NCBI GenBank assembly: GCA_032718475.1
Contig: JAUCBJ010001839.1
Coordinates: forward strand, 1-64,000
Direction: 5' to 3'
DNA from: Nemertoderma westbladi
Lineage: Eukaryota; Xenacoelomorpha; Nemertodermatida; Nemertodermatidae
Length of the DNA: 64,000 nt
Shown here: piece after piece, positions 36,701 through 48,700 of the stretch
How positions within the stretch are numbered: position 1 is the first letter of the stretch
Layout: the number at the start of each line of letters is the position of its first letter
The notes under the pieces: generated by a model
The model's database searches: none
The model's input: only the letters and a program-made list of their open reading frames with translations
Told to the model about the DNA's origin: nothing
Translations under genes and position numbers: made by a program

Positions 36701-39700
36701 TGGGAGTCATCAACCAAGTGGGAACAGAGACTCCGAAGGTAGACCTCCGATTATAATTGAACAGTCTCTCGTGCGGTGTGAGGTTTGTTGCTGTTGAGAG
36801 CAGAGATCGGATCGAATGCAGAGCATCAGGGATAACCTCCTGCTAAGCTTGTTGCGGTAAGCCCTTAGTTTTAAGATTGAGTGTGACTGCTCTCCAAATG
36901 GTATCATTAAACTTCTCAATCTGTCTGTTCCCCTGGGGGTTATAACTAGTAGTTTTACTGGTGGCAATACCTTTGCTAAGAAGAAACTGACGAGTTTCTT
37001 TACTGATGAAAGAACTTCCCCTATCATTATGAATAAATCCCGGCATTCCAAATATGGAAAACAACTGACAAAAACAATTATTAATTGTTACAGAAGTCAT
37101 ATCTGGACATGGAAATGCAAACGGAAATCGACTGTACTCATCTACAATCGTAAGCAAATATCGGTTCTTGTTATTGGTCGGCAGTGGGCCTTTAAAATCA
37201 ACATTAAGCCGCTCAAAGGCTTGAGTAGATTTAATAATTAAATGAGCGGGTTCAGGTTTATGAAATCGTGGCTTGCACTCAGCACATATCCTGCATGTAC
37301 TAGTCATCCGTTTCACATCATCTAATGAATAGGGTAGATTTCGAGATTTAACAAAATGGTACATCCGAATGACACCGGGATGACTCAAGGATTGATGTAA
37401 GTTAAGCAATGTGCTATCATTCAGAGAAGCTGAATAATGGACTCGAGAAAAAGTATCAGGTGGAACATTTTCGCGCCCAGGCTTATGAACAATATCGAAG
37501 TTATAGCAGGAAAGTTCCATTCGCCATCTCATCAGTTTATCATTTTTAATCTTTCCCTTATGATTAATATCAAATACATAACATAAAGCAACTGATACTT
37601 GGTCGGTTCATAGGGTGAAATGCTTAGAAGTAAGGTAGTGTCTCCAGTGGCGAACGGTCTCTATAATAGCCTGAGTTTCTTTTTCAACTGTGGAATGCTG
37701 AGTCTCAGATCCATGAAGTGTACGTGAAAAGAACGCTACAGGTCGACCCAACTGGTTAAGTGTGGCAGCAATAGCGAAATCAGAGGCATCAGTTTCAACT
37801 TCAAACTTAGAGGATTCGTCTGTCAATCCAACAACAGAATTAGCAATAATATCCTTGAGAACATTGAATGCCTCCAGAGCTTTTCGGGAGTATGGAAACT
37901 GTAACTTTAACCAATGGTCGAAGTTTATCGGAAAAACTTGGTATCCACTGAGCATAATATGAAAATAACCCAAGGACTCGCTTGTGAGCTTTCATGTCTG
38001 TTGGAGGAGGTAGCTCACGTAGAGGACGGAGACGCTCTGGATCCGGGATCCTTTTACCGTTTTCTACAACTGACCCTAAGATACTGAGACATGTCGTGGA
38101 GAAGACACATTTCCTCTGATTCAGAGTGATATTGCGACTAGCTACTGCTTCAAAAAACCGTTTCAGTTTCTTATCATGGTCTGCTTGATCAATTCCACAT
38201 ATGGTAATATCGTCCAGATAACAAATGTACCATCCAAGTTCTCTTCGCAAATTATATCGTCAATTATGCATTGAAAGCAGCTGACTCCATTAGTTACACC
38301 GTAGGGAATGCGGGTAAACTGGCAAAGTCCCCCACTGGCTTCAAATGCCGTGAAAGGTTTATCATCTTCACAAATTCGGATTTGGTGGTAAGCACTCTTT
38401 AAATCTATTGTACTAAAGACTCTGTACTGAGCAATATTATTCACAGTTTCGTTGATTCGAGGTAATGGGTATCCATCCAGTAGTGTAAATTTATTTATTG
38501 TTTGAGAGTAGTCAATGACCATTCTCTTCTTATGGTTCTCATTCTTCACAACCACAACCTGAGCTCTCCATGGAGAGTTGCTACGTTCTATAACCCCTTC
38601 AGACAACAGGCAGTGAACTTCTTCATCTATGAATTTGTGGTCATCTGTGCTGTATCGGCGTGAAGGAGAAGCAATTGGATGACAATCAGTTGACATATTA
38701 CTAAACAAATCTGGAGGTGACACATCCAAACTACAAAGGTTACAAACCAGATCCAATGGAGAATCCGGTCCACCATAATTTAGAGTAATCCGCTGGTGTT
38801 TCGATTGGAAATCAACACCAAGAACTAAATCTGTACAGAGGGATGGCAATAACATGAGCCTGATATTCTTGTACCAACGCTCACCTAACAGAAAAGAAAC
38901 ACGACAGTGACCGTTGACTGGAACAGATTTAGAAGAATCCGCCATTCGAACCTCACCGCTGTGTGGATAGATCCTAAGATTATACTGTTTAGCAACATCA
39001 GGGTGAACAAAACTTTCTGAGCTACCGCTATCGATAAAGAGCATTCTTAATTATACCTTTAATTTTTACATCTACTGTTGTCCGAGACAAGGATCCGGGC
39101 GGTGCGGCGGCGGGGACAGTAGAAGCGAGATATGGCCCATTGCTACTCGATGGGTCCTCATTAATACCGATGGCTGCAGCTGAAATGGAAGAGCTATTCC
39201 CCCTTGAAGCTGACCTACAGACTCGAGCGAAATGTCCAGGCTTGGTACATTTGTGACATGTTGCACTTCTAGCAGGACAATGATTTCTCGGATGTCTCCC
39301 ATTACCACAAAATGAACCATTTATTATTATTCTGCAAACTGGAAACTCCCACTCCGGAAGAACTTCCTCCCCCTGAACTTCCACCTCCAGAACTTCCTCC
39401 TCCCGAACTTCCTTTTCCTGCTCCTGCCGAATTAAGTGAACTCGATGACCATGGAGGTGGACCTGTCGTTGCGGTAACCATGGTCTCAGGAAGGTCGACT
39501 GTGTTATAAGCTTGGGAACTGGTGTGGGCATTTTCCAAAGAACGAGCCTGTTCATACGTTGTAGCTAGATCGATTGTTTTATTTTCCAACAGCCACTGTC
39601 GTATCGTGGAAGACCATAACCCTGCAATAAAAGCGTCTCGAATAGCTGCATCTCGGTTCTCAGTAGCTGACACTGCCTGGTGGTTACAGTCCTTACTTAA

Positions 39701-42700
39701 AACCTTTAAACTCTGCAAGAACTGATCCAGGGATTTGCTCAGTTGTTGGCGACGAATGGCGAGCACGTGGCATGCATACACTTCATTGGTAGGCTTAATA
39801 TAGAGATTGTCTAACGTATTAATCGCCGCGTCGTAGCTGTCATGTTCTTCGAAATATTCAAAGACTTTAGGCGACAAATAAACCATAAGAGTTTCTAACT
39901 TCTGGCGACGATCCTCCGGGATACTATCGAGGAAGTTTTCGAAAGTTTTCTTCCAGTGCCCATACTCTTTATACGCGCCCGGTGTATCCGGTTCTGTGTC
40001 GAAGCGTTCAGGCTTTAAAAGTTTATCCATAATGCAGTAAACATTAAAATTATAGTTTATTAAATTGAAGTGTAGTAACACTGAACAGTCAGGCCTTAAC
40101 TAAGACTTTAATAAACTATAAGAACTGCACTACATACAGACTGGCGTACCGGTAGAATACAAGGTATATGAAGCACTAACATATCATACACATCATGGGG
40201 CGAGCCACGAAGTGAGCGAAGCCTTAGTATATGGGCACCATTAACGAGTTGTCTGTCGTCGTCGTCGTCGTCTGTCGTAAATTTTTGATCGCTAATAACT
40301 CGGTTATTCCTTGACGAAATTAAACGAAACTTGGTATATATGTAGTCGTCAAAAGTTTAGAAAGAATCTGAAGTTTTGTCAAAAACGAACGAACGCAACG
40401 AGGCACAAGACCAGGATGAGTATTGTGTTGAAGACTTCTGACTAACGGCAGACAACTCGTTAATAGTACCCATATGCTAAAGGCTTTGCTCACTTCGTGC
40501 TGCGCGAAGACCCCACGAACGTGTGATGATTGTGTCCATTGTTCACATTAACCATCTGTACGACAATCCCAGATATGTGAGAGGATAATACGTAGTGTAA
40601 ATTGTGATTAAGTAGCGTAAAAGTGCAAAATATGATGTATGGAAATGAATAGAGATATTATATGATTGTTACAGTCAAGGTGATATCATTATTAAACGAT
40701 TTCAATGTGCTACTGATGTACACAAAACAAATATGAAATTAGTTATGATATAGTGAAATATTGGAATGCAGGCATTTAGACTATTAAAATTGTTTAAATA
40801 AAACGGGAGTGAACCTGAGCAAATAAATAAATATACACCGTGATGCTGTTGTTATACACGTACCATCACAATTAACTCCGTCTCCAGAATAACCGGTGTG
40901 ACAATTACAAGTAAATCCACCATCGTTATTGTTGCAGTCAGCGTTGGTATCGCAGTTATGGGTTCCGTCACTGCATTCATCATCGTCTGAAACAGAAATA
41001 TAAATTCATCAAAATATTACTCTGCATGAGAGATAGAATACACGTTCGTGGGGCCTTCGCGCAGCACGAGGCCCAGTTATGAGATACAAATTAAAATTGA
41101 GCGACTGTATCACAAACTTGGTAGCACAAACTTATTTCCAATCGCACGTTCAATATGCGAAGCCATGTGGTTTATAGGAATATAATAAACGCAGTACTCG
41201 TCTTCATTATACAGTTATAAGCCTCGTTGAGTTCATCCTGTTTTGTATTTAAATATATTTCTTAAACGCAGGCTGACGATCTTTATAATAATAATAACAA
41301 GGGATGCGTTCAATATGTGAAGCCAGGTGGTTTATATAATAATAATAGTCAACGCAGTACTCGTCTTTTTGTATATAAATATCTTTCCTAAACGAAGACT
41401 GACGATCTTTATAATGCGTTCAATAGGCAAAGCCAGGTATGGTTTTGGTTTATAGGAATATAGTCTACGCAGCACTCATCCCTCATTAGCCCGAGTTATA
41501 GTGTGGCAATGTAGATGCAGTAGTTGCACCCGACCAGCCGGAAACTTGGAGCAATAGGCCTACTGCTTGTACAATGCGTGTCAATTTCAACACCGCCGGG
41601 CACTGGGTGATGGCAGAGTGAGATAAAAAAAACTGGATTATTTCATCCTCGGTTACGGTTAGTCCAGTTTGCCCGTAGCGGCAGCGATACCGAAAGTCGA
41701 GGTCAACAGACAGAGGCGGCCTTGGTGGTGAGTTGTTTGATTTCAATTCCAACACTTTTCTGGGCAGCTGGGTAGGCTCTGGTAGTGGGTACCTGATCTT
41801 AGAATGCCGGTCAGCTGGTTAGTCCGCATAACTTCCATTGTTGCAGTTGCCGAGTCGATGGATGGTTGGTAGGGGTAGGCCTATTGCAGCATTGCTATTG
41901 TTGTATTGGCAGATTGGTATGTACATCTACATCTGATTATACCAGTTGCCAGTGCCGTCGGTCGTACCAATACATAGGCCTAGTCTTTAATTAACATATT
42001 TAACCGTTAACAAGAGTAGAAACCGCAAATGAAGAAATTCATTTTCTTCCGTCGCTGACAGGAGCGTAGAAATGCGGTATAGTGCTGTCGTAGTTCAGTA
42101 CCGGTACTGTACCGGTAGTTCTGTAGTTGGCAGTTGCTACCAGTCCGGTTACAGTCTGACAGTAGTAGGGCGGTACGGCGCCAACGGACCCACTAATATA
42201 ATTCAGGACCGCAGTCCAGCACTCCGGAGTCCGCACTGCAGTGCATAGCATAGCATGGATAATTAGGGCCTACAGAATTAGGCCTGTCCTGTACCAGTAT
42301 ACGTGATCTATAATCACTGCACCGGTACCGCGGTACTAGTCAGCCAGTACCGTAAAATACCGAATACAGTATGGTATCGCAGTATTGCTGTATTGTCTTA
42401 TTGCAGGATTCCTGATTCAGTTATCCTGAGTTTCCTGAGTACATTGACTGATTGAGTATAGCATATATAGTACCGGTACAGGCAATCAGGCCACAATGGT
42501 ATTACTACAGTACTGTAATTTCGTAATTTGCTAGAAACCCAGCTGATTTAGTCTCCTAGCAACCTGATGTCAAGCGTTATAATTTTGGATAAATAAATTT
42601 ATTATAACTGTAAGACAGTTACACTGGTGATGCACGAAGGCCCCAAGCAAATTCAACTTGGAAAATTTCTAAACTTTTGACAGACTATTTGTGTACCAAG

Positions 42701-45700
42701 TTTGGTTACATTTCATTGAGGATTGATCGAGTTATTAACGTTCAAAATTGAACACCGCAAAAAAAGCGACAGAACGACAGGTTGATTAATGGTACCCCTA
42801 CGCTAAGACTCACTCACTTCGTGGCTCGCCCCACATTACAATTATAACAACTTAGAATTATTATAAAATAGATAACAATCTCACCATCACAGTTTACTCC
42901 GTCGCCATGGTATCCGTTATTACAGTTACATTCGAAGCTTCCTACAGTGTTGGTACAGGTCGCATCGTCATCGCAGTTATGGGAACCATCGGTACATTCA
43001 TTGTCATCTGTAAACAATTGAGTAGATAGTTAGGGGGTAAATCGGACTTCCTATTAAAACATCAGCCACCAGGATGTTGTTACATGGTGATGTTGTTATA
43101 ACATCTTCATTAAAAGTTTGCTCCTTCTAAATCCTATAGCCTATGCAGCCTTACAACGATCTGCAGCCGTATTTACGAAAGGTAAATAAGTGGGTAACAC
43201 CTACTTTTAGTTTTGTGAATATCATTAGGTATATACCACGTGTTTACTGGCAATCATGTCCAGTAATTACCGAGTAAACACCTCTATCAAAGACCTATGT
43301 TATTGCTTTTCGTGAATACGGCTTTGAACGAGTTGTTTGCCAGTAGGTAATACCCAGCTGGTAACTACCTAGCTGGGTAATACCTACTTTCCTGAATACG
43401 GCTTCAGATGTCATTACTCATGTTCTAGAATGATAGCTACAGTAATAGCGTAATATGTTTCCCAAGTTGGTATTACTGTAATTGTATTTTATTCCCCCAC
43501 CCTAGTACTACTGATGAAACCTAAAACGCCGTTGATGGCGGTATATCAACACTATTTTCTTGCAATTCTAGGGGACTTCAATCAATCACCTCTTTGCTTC
43601 TCAGCTAAAGTACGCCTTTGGGGTAAATCAACCATGTCATATGAAGTTATATATATTTTTCAATATTCCATTGTTGCTAATAAACTGTTGGCACACAATT
43701 TCAGACGAAATCTAGGATCAAATCTATATCCACACAAACTACAATATTCATACATCGCAGATAGATTTTCTATTTCACTTTCTATTTCGGAAGAAATATA
43801 AGAACCATAACAACTGTGACATCCAATGGTTCACCGTGTGGCGCTATTATTATGCAGGGACAACTTAATATCTTTCATTTTGGGGATTACCAACTTCTTA
43901 TATTTCTAATGTGCTGATGTTATGCTCATTCGAACCCCAATTATCTATTTTGTTGTCATCAAAGTATAATGATAAGTTCTCGAGATTTTCCATAAAAGGT
44001 GTGTAGACATGCTCGAAACCCCAACTCCTACATCAATCCCATAACCAAAAGCAATATCCTAAGGTATTATTTACATCGATCTTACTAAATCAGGAATGGG
44101 TCCATTCGAATCGCAATGGTCGATTTAGTGTGTGTATATTAATTATAGACACCGTTAAAACAATAAGAGCGCATACATTTATTAATTTATACGCGTCCAA
44201 AACAGGTGTAATAGCTCCGATGATACATTCTACATTGATTTATAATCTTCACCTACCTCCACATCTGTGTGGATTGGTTGTTGGTGAGTATCCTGGTCTA
44301 CAATCACATTCGTAGCTTCCTGGTGTGTTTCTACATTCAGTAGTCGCGTCATCACAAGCGTCAGTACCATCGGAACATTCGTCTATATCTGTGAACAGAT
44401 ACGTTTAAATACAATGTAAGAGACTAATAAGTTATTTAATATGGAAATAAGGTGGAATTTGCACATCAATTTTCCGTGACGCTGTTGTTATACACGCACC
44501 GTCACAATTAACTCCGTCTCCAGAATAACCGGTGTGACAGTTACAAGTGAATCCACCATCGTTATTGTTGCAGTCAGCGTTGGTATCGCAGTTGTGTGTT
44601 CCGTCGCTACATTCATCATCGTCTGAAACAGAAATATAAATTCATCAGTTCATATATTATTTATTTTTTTTATTTTTCTTTCTTTTTTTTTTTTTATTAT
44701 TTATTTATTATATTATCATATCAATTCATATAAATATTATTCTGCATGAGAGATAGAATACATTACAATTATAACAATTTACAATTATTATAAAATACAT
44801 AACAATCTCACCATCACAGTTTACTCCGTCGCCATGGTATCCGTTATTACAGTTACATTCGAAGCTTCCTGGAGTGTTGGTACAGGTCGCATCGTCATCG
44901 CAGTTATGGGAACCATCGGTACATTCATCGTCATCTGTAAACAATTCAGTAGATAGTTAGTCGTGTACGGTACTGTGTTCCAATAGTTGCGAATTTTTGT
45001 TCAACTAGTTGCGCACTTTTTTCCAATAGTTGCGAACTTTGTTCCAATATTTGCGAACTTTTGTTCCAATAGTTGCGAACTTTGGTCCAATAGTTGCGAA
45101 CTTTGGTCCAATAGTTGCGAACTTTGGTCCAATAGTTGCGAACTTTTTTCCCATAGTTGCGAACCTTGTTCCAATATTTGCGAACTTTGTTCCAATAGTT
45201 GCGAACTTTGTTCCAATAGTTGCAACTTTGTTCCAATAGTTGCGAACTTTGTTCCAATATTTGCGAACTTTGTTCCAATAGTTGGGAGCCTTTTTCCAAT
45301 AGTTGCGAACTTTGTTCCAATATTTGCGAACTTTGTTCCAATAGTTGTGAACTTTGTTTCAATAGTTGCGAACTTTGTTCCAATAGTTGCGAACTTTGTT
45401 CCAATAGTTGCAACTTTGTTCCAATAGTTGCGAACTTTGTTCCAATATTTGCGAACTTTGTTCCAATAGTTGGGAGCCTTTTTCCAATAGTTGCGAACTT
45501 TGTTCCAATATTTGCGAACTTTGTTCCAATAGTTGTGAACTTTGTTCCAATAGTTGCGAACTTTGTTCCAATAGTTGCGAACTTTGTTCCAATATTTGCG
45601 AACTTTGTTCCAATAGTTGTGAACTTTGTTTCAATAGTTGCGAACTTTGTTAACGTAGTTGCGAACTTTGTTCCAATATTTGCGAACTTTGTTCCAATAT

Positions 45701-48700
45701 TTGCGAACTTTGTTCCAATAGTTGGGAGCCTTTTTCCAATAGTTGCGAACTTTGTTCCAATATTTGCGAACTTTGTTCCAATAGTTGCGAACTTTGTTCC
45801 AATAGTTGCAACTTTGTTCCAATAGTTGCGAACTTTGTTCCAATATTTGCGAACTTTGTTCCAATAGTTGGGAGCCTTTTTCCAATAGTTGCGAACTTTG
45901 TTCCAATATTTGCGAACTTTGTTCCAATAGTTGTGAACTTTTTCCAATAGTTGCGAACTTTGTTCCAATAGTTGCGAACTTTGTTCCAATATTTGCGAAC
46001 TTTGTTCCAATAGTTGTGAACTTTGTTTCAATAGTTGCGAACTTTGTTAACGTAGTTGCGAACTTTGTTCCAATATTTGCGAACTTTGTTCCAATATTTG
46101 CGAACTTTGTTCCAATAGTTGGGAGCCTTTTTCCAATAGTTGCGAACTTTGTTCCAATATTTGCGAACTTTGTTCCAATAGTTGTGAACTTTTTCCAATA
46201 GTTGCGAACTTTGTTCCAATAGTTGTGAACTTTGTTCCAATAGTTGCGAACTTTGTTCCAATAGTTGCGAACTTTGTTCCAATATTTGCGAACTTTGTTC
46301 CAATAGTTGTGAACTTTGTTTCAATAGTTGCGAACTTTGTTAACGTAGTTGCGAACTTTGTTCCAATATTTGCGAACTTTGTTCCAATATTTGCGAACTT
46401 TGTTCCAATAGTTGGGAGCCTTTTTCCAATAGTTGCGAACTTTGTTCCAATATTTGCGAACTTTGTTCCAATAGTTGCGAACTTTGTTCCAATAGTTGCA
46501 ACTTTGTTCCAATAGTTGCGAACTTTGTTCCAATATTTGCGAACTTTGTTCCAATAGTGGGGAGCCTTTTTCAAATAGTTGCGAACTTTGTTCCAATATT
46601 TGCGAACTTTGTTCCAATAGTTGTGAACTTTTTCCAATAGTTGCGAACTTTGTTCCAATAGTTGCGAACTTTGTTCCAATATTTGCGAACTTTGTTCCAA
46701 TAGTTGTGAACTTTGTTTCAATAGTTGCGAACTTTGTTAACGTAGTTGCGAACTTTGTTCCAATATTTGCGAACTTTGTTCCAATATTTGCGAACTTTGT
46801 TCCAATAGTTGGGAGCCTTTTTCCAATAGTTGCGAACTTTGTTCCAATATTTGCGAACTTTGTTCCAATAGTTGCGAACTTTGTTAATGTAGTTGCGAAC
46901 TTTGTTCATGTAGTTGTGAACTTTGTTGGAAAGACCCCCAAACCCCAACCTGGTTTTCGAATGAGCATCATATCGACATAATAACAACATAATACGATTA
47001 GGAATTGAATCTAATATATACAAACTATTTCCTTCAGTGGTGTAGTCGGCACTTTAGAATACAGTGCGATGTGAGACGCACGAGGCGAGATCCGAGACGT
47101 ATAGTGTAGATGGCCTAATAAGGGTGATGATGGATGATGCTCTTTATAAGAGAATAGAGAAGTTTTGTCCTTATAACCTTATCATTCCTTTATCACACAG
47201 ATGAAGTCTGAAAGCACCTCTTTGGAAATTGCTACACTCTGCCGGCATCTTTACTAATGAAGAAAAGACATCCACTATGTTGATTACTGGTCAGTCTGCT
47301 TAACTGGCCAATTAGCACAGATGTGTTTCTTCTAAAAGTACCGAACTACTTCCTGATGCCCAACACTTTATTATTATCTGTTTATTTATTTCAATTGCGC
47401 CTCTCGGCATAAAATAATGTACTGAACTAATGTAAAATAAATAAATACGATTAATGTATGTAAAATGTATTTAGTAGTAATTTAAAATATGATAAATTAG
47501 TTTGGGACTAGTGTAAAATTGGAGTGAGTTTAATATTGGGTCGCATCAATCAGTCGAAGCTGTCGAGAAAACTCAGACCATGAGGTTTTATTATTTATTT
47601 ATTTATTAACGTAAAACCAGTTAGACTGGCGCGATGTCAAGTTAAAATGGGTATGTCCCCTAAATGCATCAAAAGTAAAATATTCCTGACATTAAATAAA
47701 TCAACCCACATATGCTTATTCACATTATAAAGGCTGGGTCTAACAGAGATGAAAGATAATTATTGAGATCGCATTATAAGACACTATTGCATATATTGAA
47801 TAGCAGGACTGGTTGGTCATGTAACGTTGAAGTACTGCCGAATACGACATATGCTTTTCCGTGAAGGAAATTGATGGCGTTCTGTAACAGTTTGTTATAA
47901 AACAGGACGACGCAGTATCGGACGCAGTAGGTTTTTTTCTCTAGCGGTAGGACTGTATATTAAATTAAGCTTAACAGGGTCACATTATGACAATTGACAA
48001 TAACAATAACAATTCGGACAGATAAGGCCCTATATCCAGCTTAGTTATTATATCAGATTAGAGTTGCTAGGAGTGACAGTTGTAAATATATGGTAAACAA
48101 TAAACTTTATAAAATAAAAATATACTAGACCGACGGGCGCGCTGACTCACAACCCAAGCCACAAAATAGAAGGCACATCAATAAACATAAAATAAAATAA
48201 TAATAATAATAATATAATGTAGCAACATACAGTGAAATTTAATTTACATTACCAAATGAGTCTATTTAATTAGCTAACAAAGACAGTTGAAGGGAAAAGG
48301 TATATATGCAAGCATAGTAAGTGAATATTTTGGGCTAAAGTTTTTGTTTTATTATGAAAGTAACCGAAAACGCTGAGTGGAGACAATAAAGGTGTTTAGA
48401 AGGGAGAAATATTTGTTGTAATCGGTCGCAGATATACCTTGTCCCTCGAGTAGGTTTGCACCGATCCAATCTATATACCATGTTCTTTTTATGATATTTG
48501 GAGGTATGTAGAGACATCAGGGACGGAAAAGGAAAGTCACGATTAGCCCGACTGTATGGACTACCGATTCCCTTATACTCAATGATATCCTTATTAAACT
48601 CAAGCAATGTATGGAGAATATTGTGCAGTGGGGAGTTGGGACAGTCATTTATACGCATAATTGTGCCGAGAGCTAGTTTCAAAGCTTCGAGAAAGAATTG

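Larger units (their letters stand above)
36004..40195 (-). mobile_element. Gypsy LTR retrotransposon nested in a small transposon
   Basis: LTR-like ends of 133 and 125 bp flank a gag-pol in Gypsy order (reverse transcriptase, RNase H, integrase). TGGGG at 35999-36003 and 40196-40200 is a 5-bp duplication if the element includes five extra bases (TCAAA) outside the left LTR. It splits the TGT-target transposon just after its four leading Gs. Confidence 0.88.
36000..40521. mobile_element. TGT-target small transposon, split by the Gypsy element
   Basis: Its parts are 36000-36003 (GGGG) and 40201-40521. Flanking TGT at 35997-35999 and 40522-40524 is a 3-bp target duplication; the paralogue near 49485 reads TTAATTGTGATGATTGTG uninterrupted. 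About 60 bp at the ends are inverted copies (AGCCTTAGTATATGGG and partner, AACGAGTTGTCTG and partner). Non-coding, about 325 bp. Confidence 0.7.

Noticed and set aside
44946-46981. A 361-codon minus-strand frame across array 2
   Set aside because: Same cause as in array 1; the frame switches among repeat phases wherever a unit is one base short.
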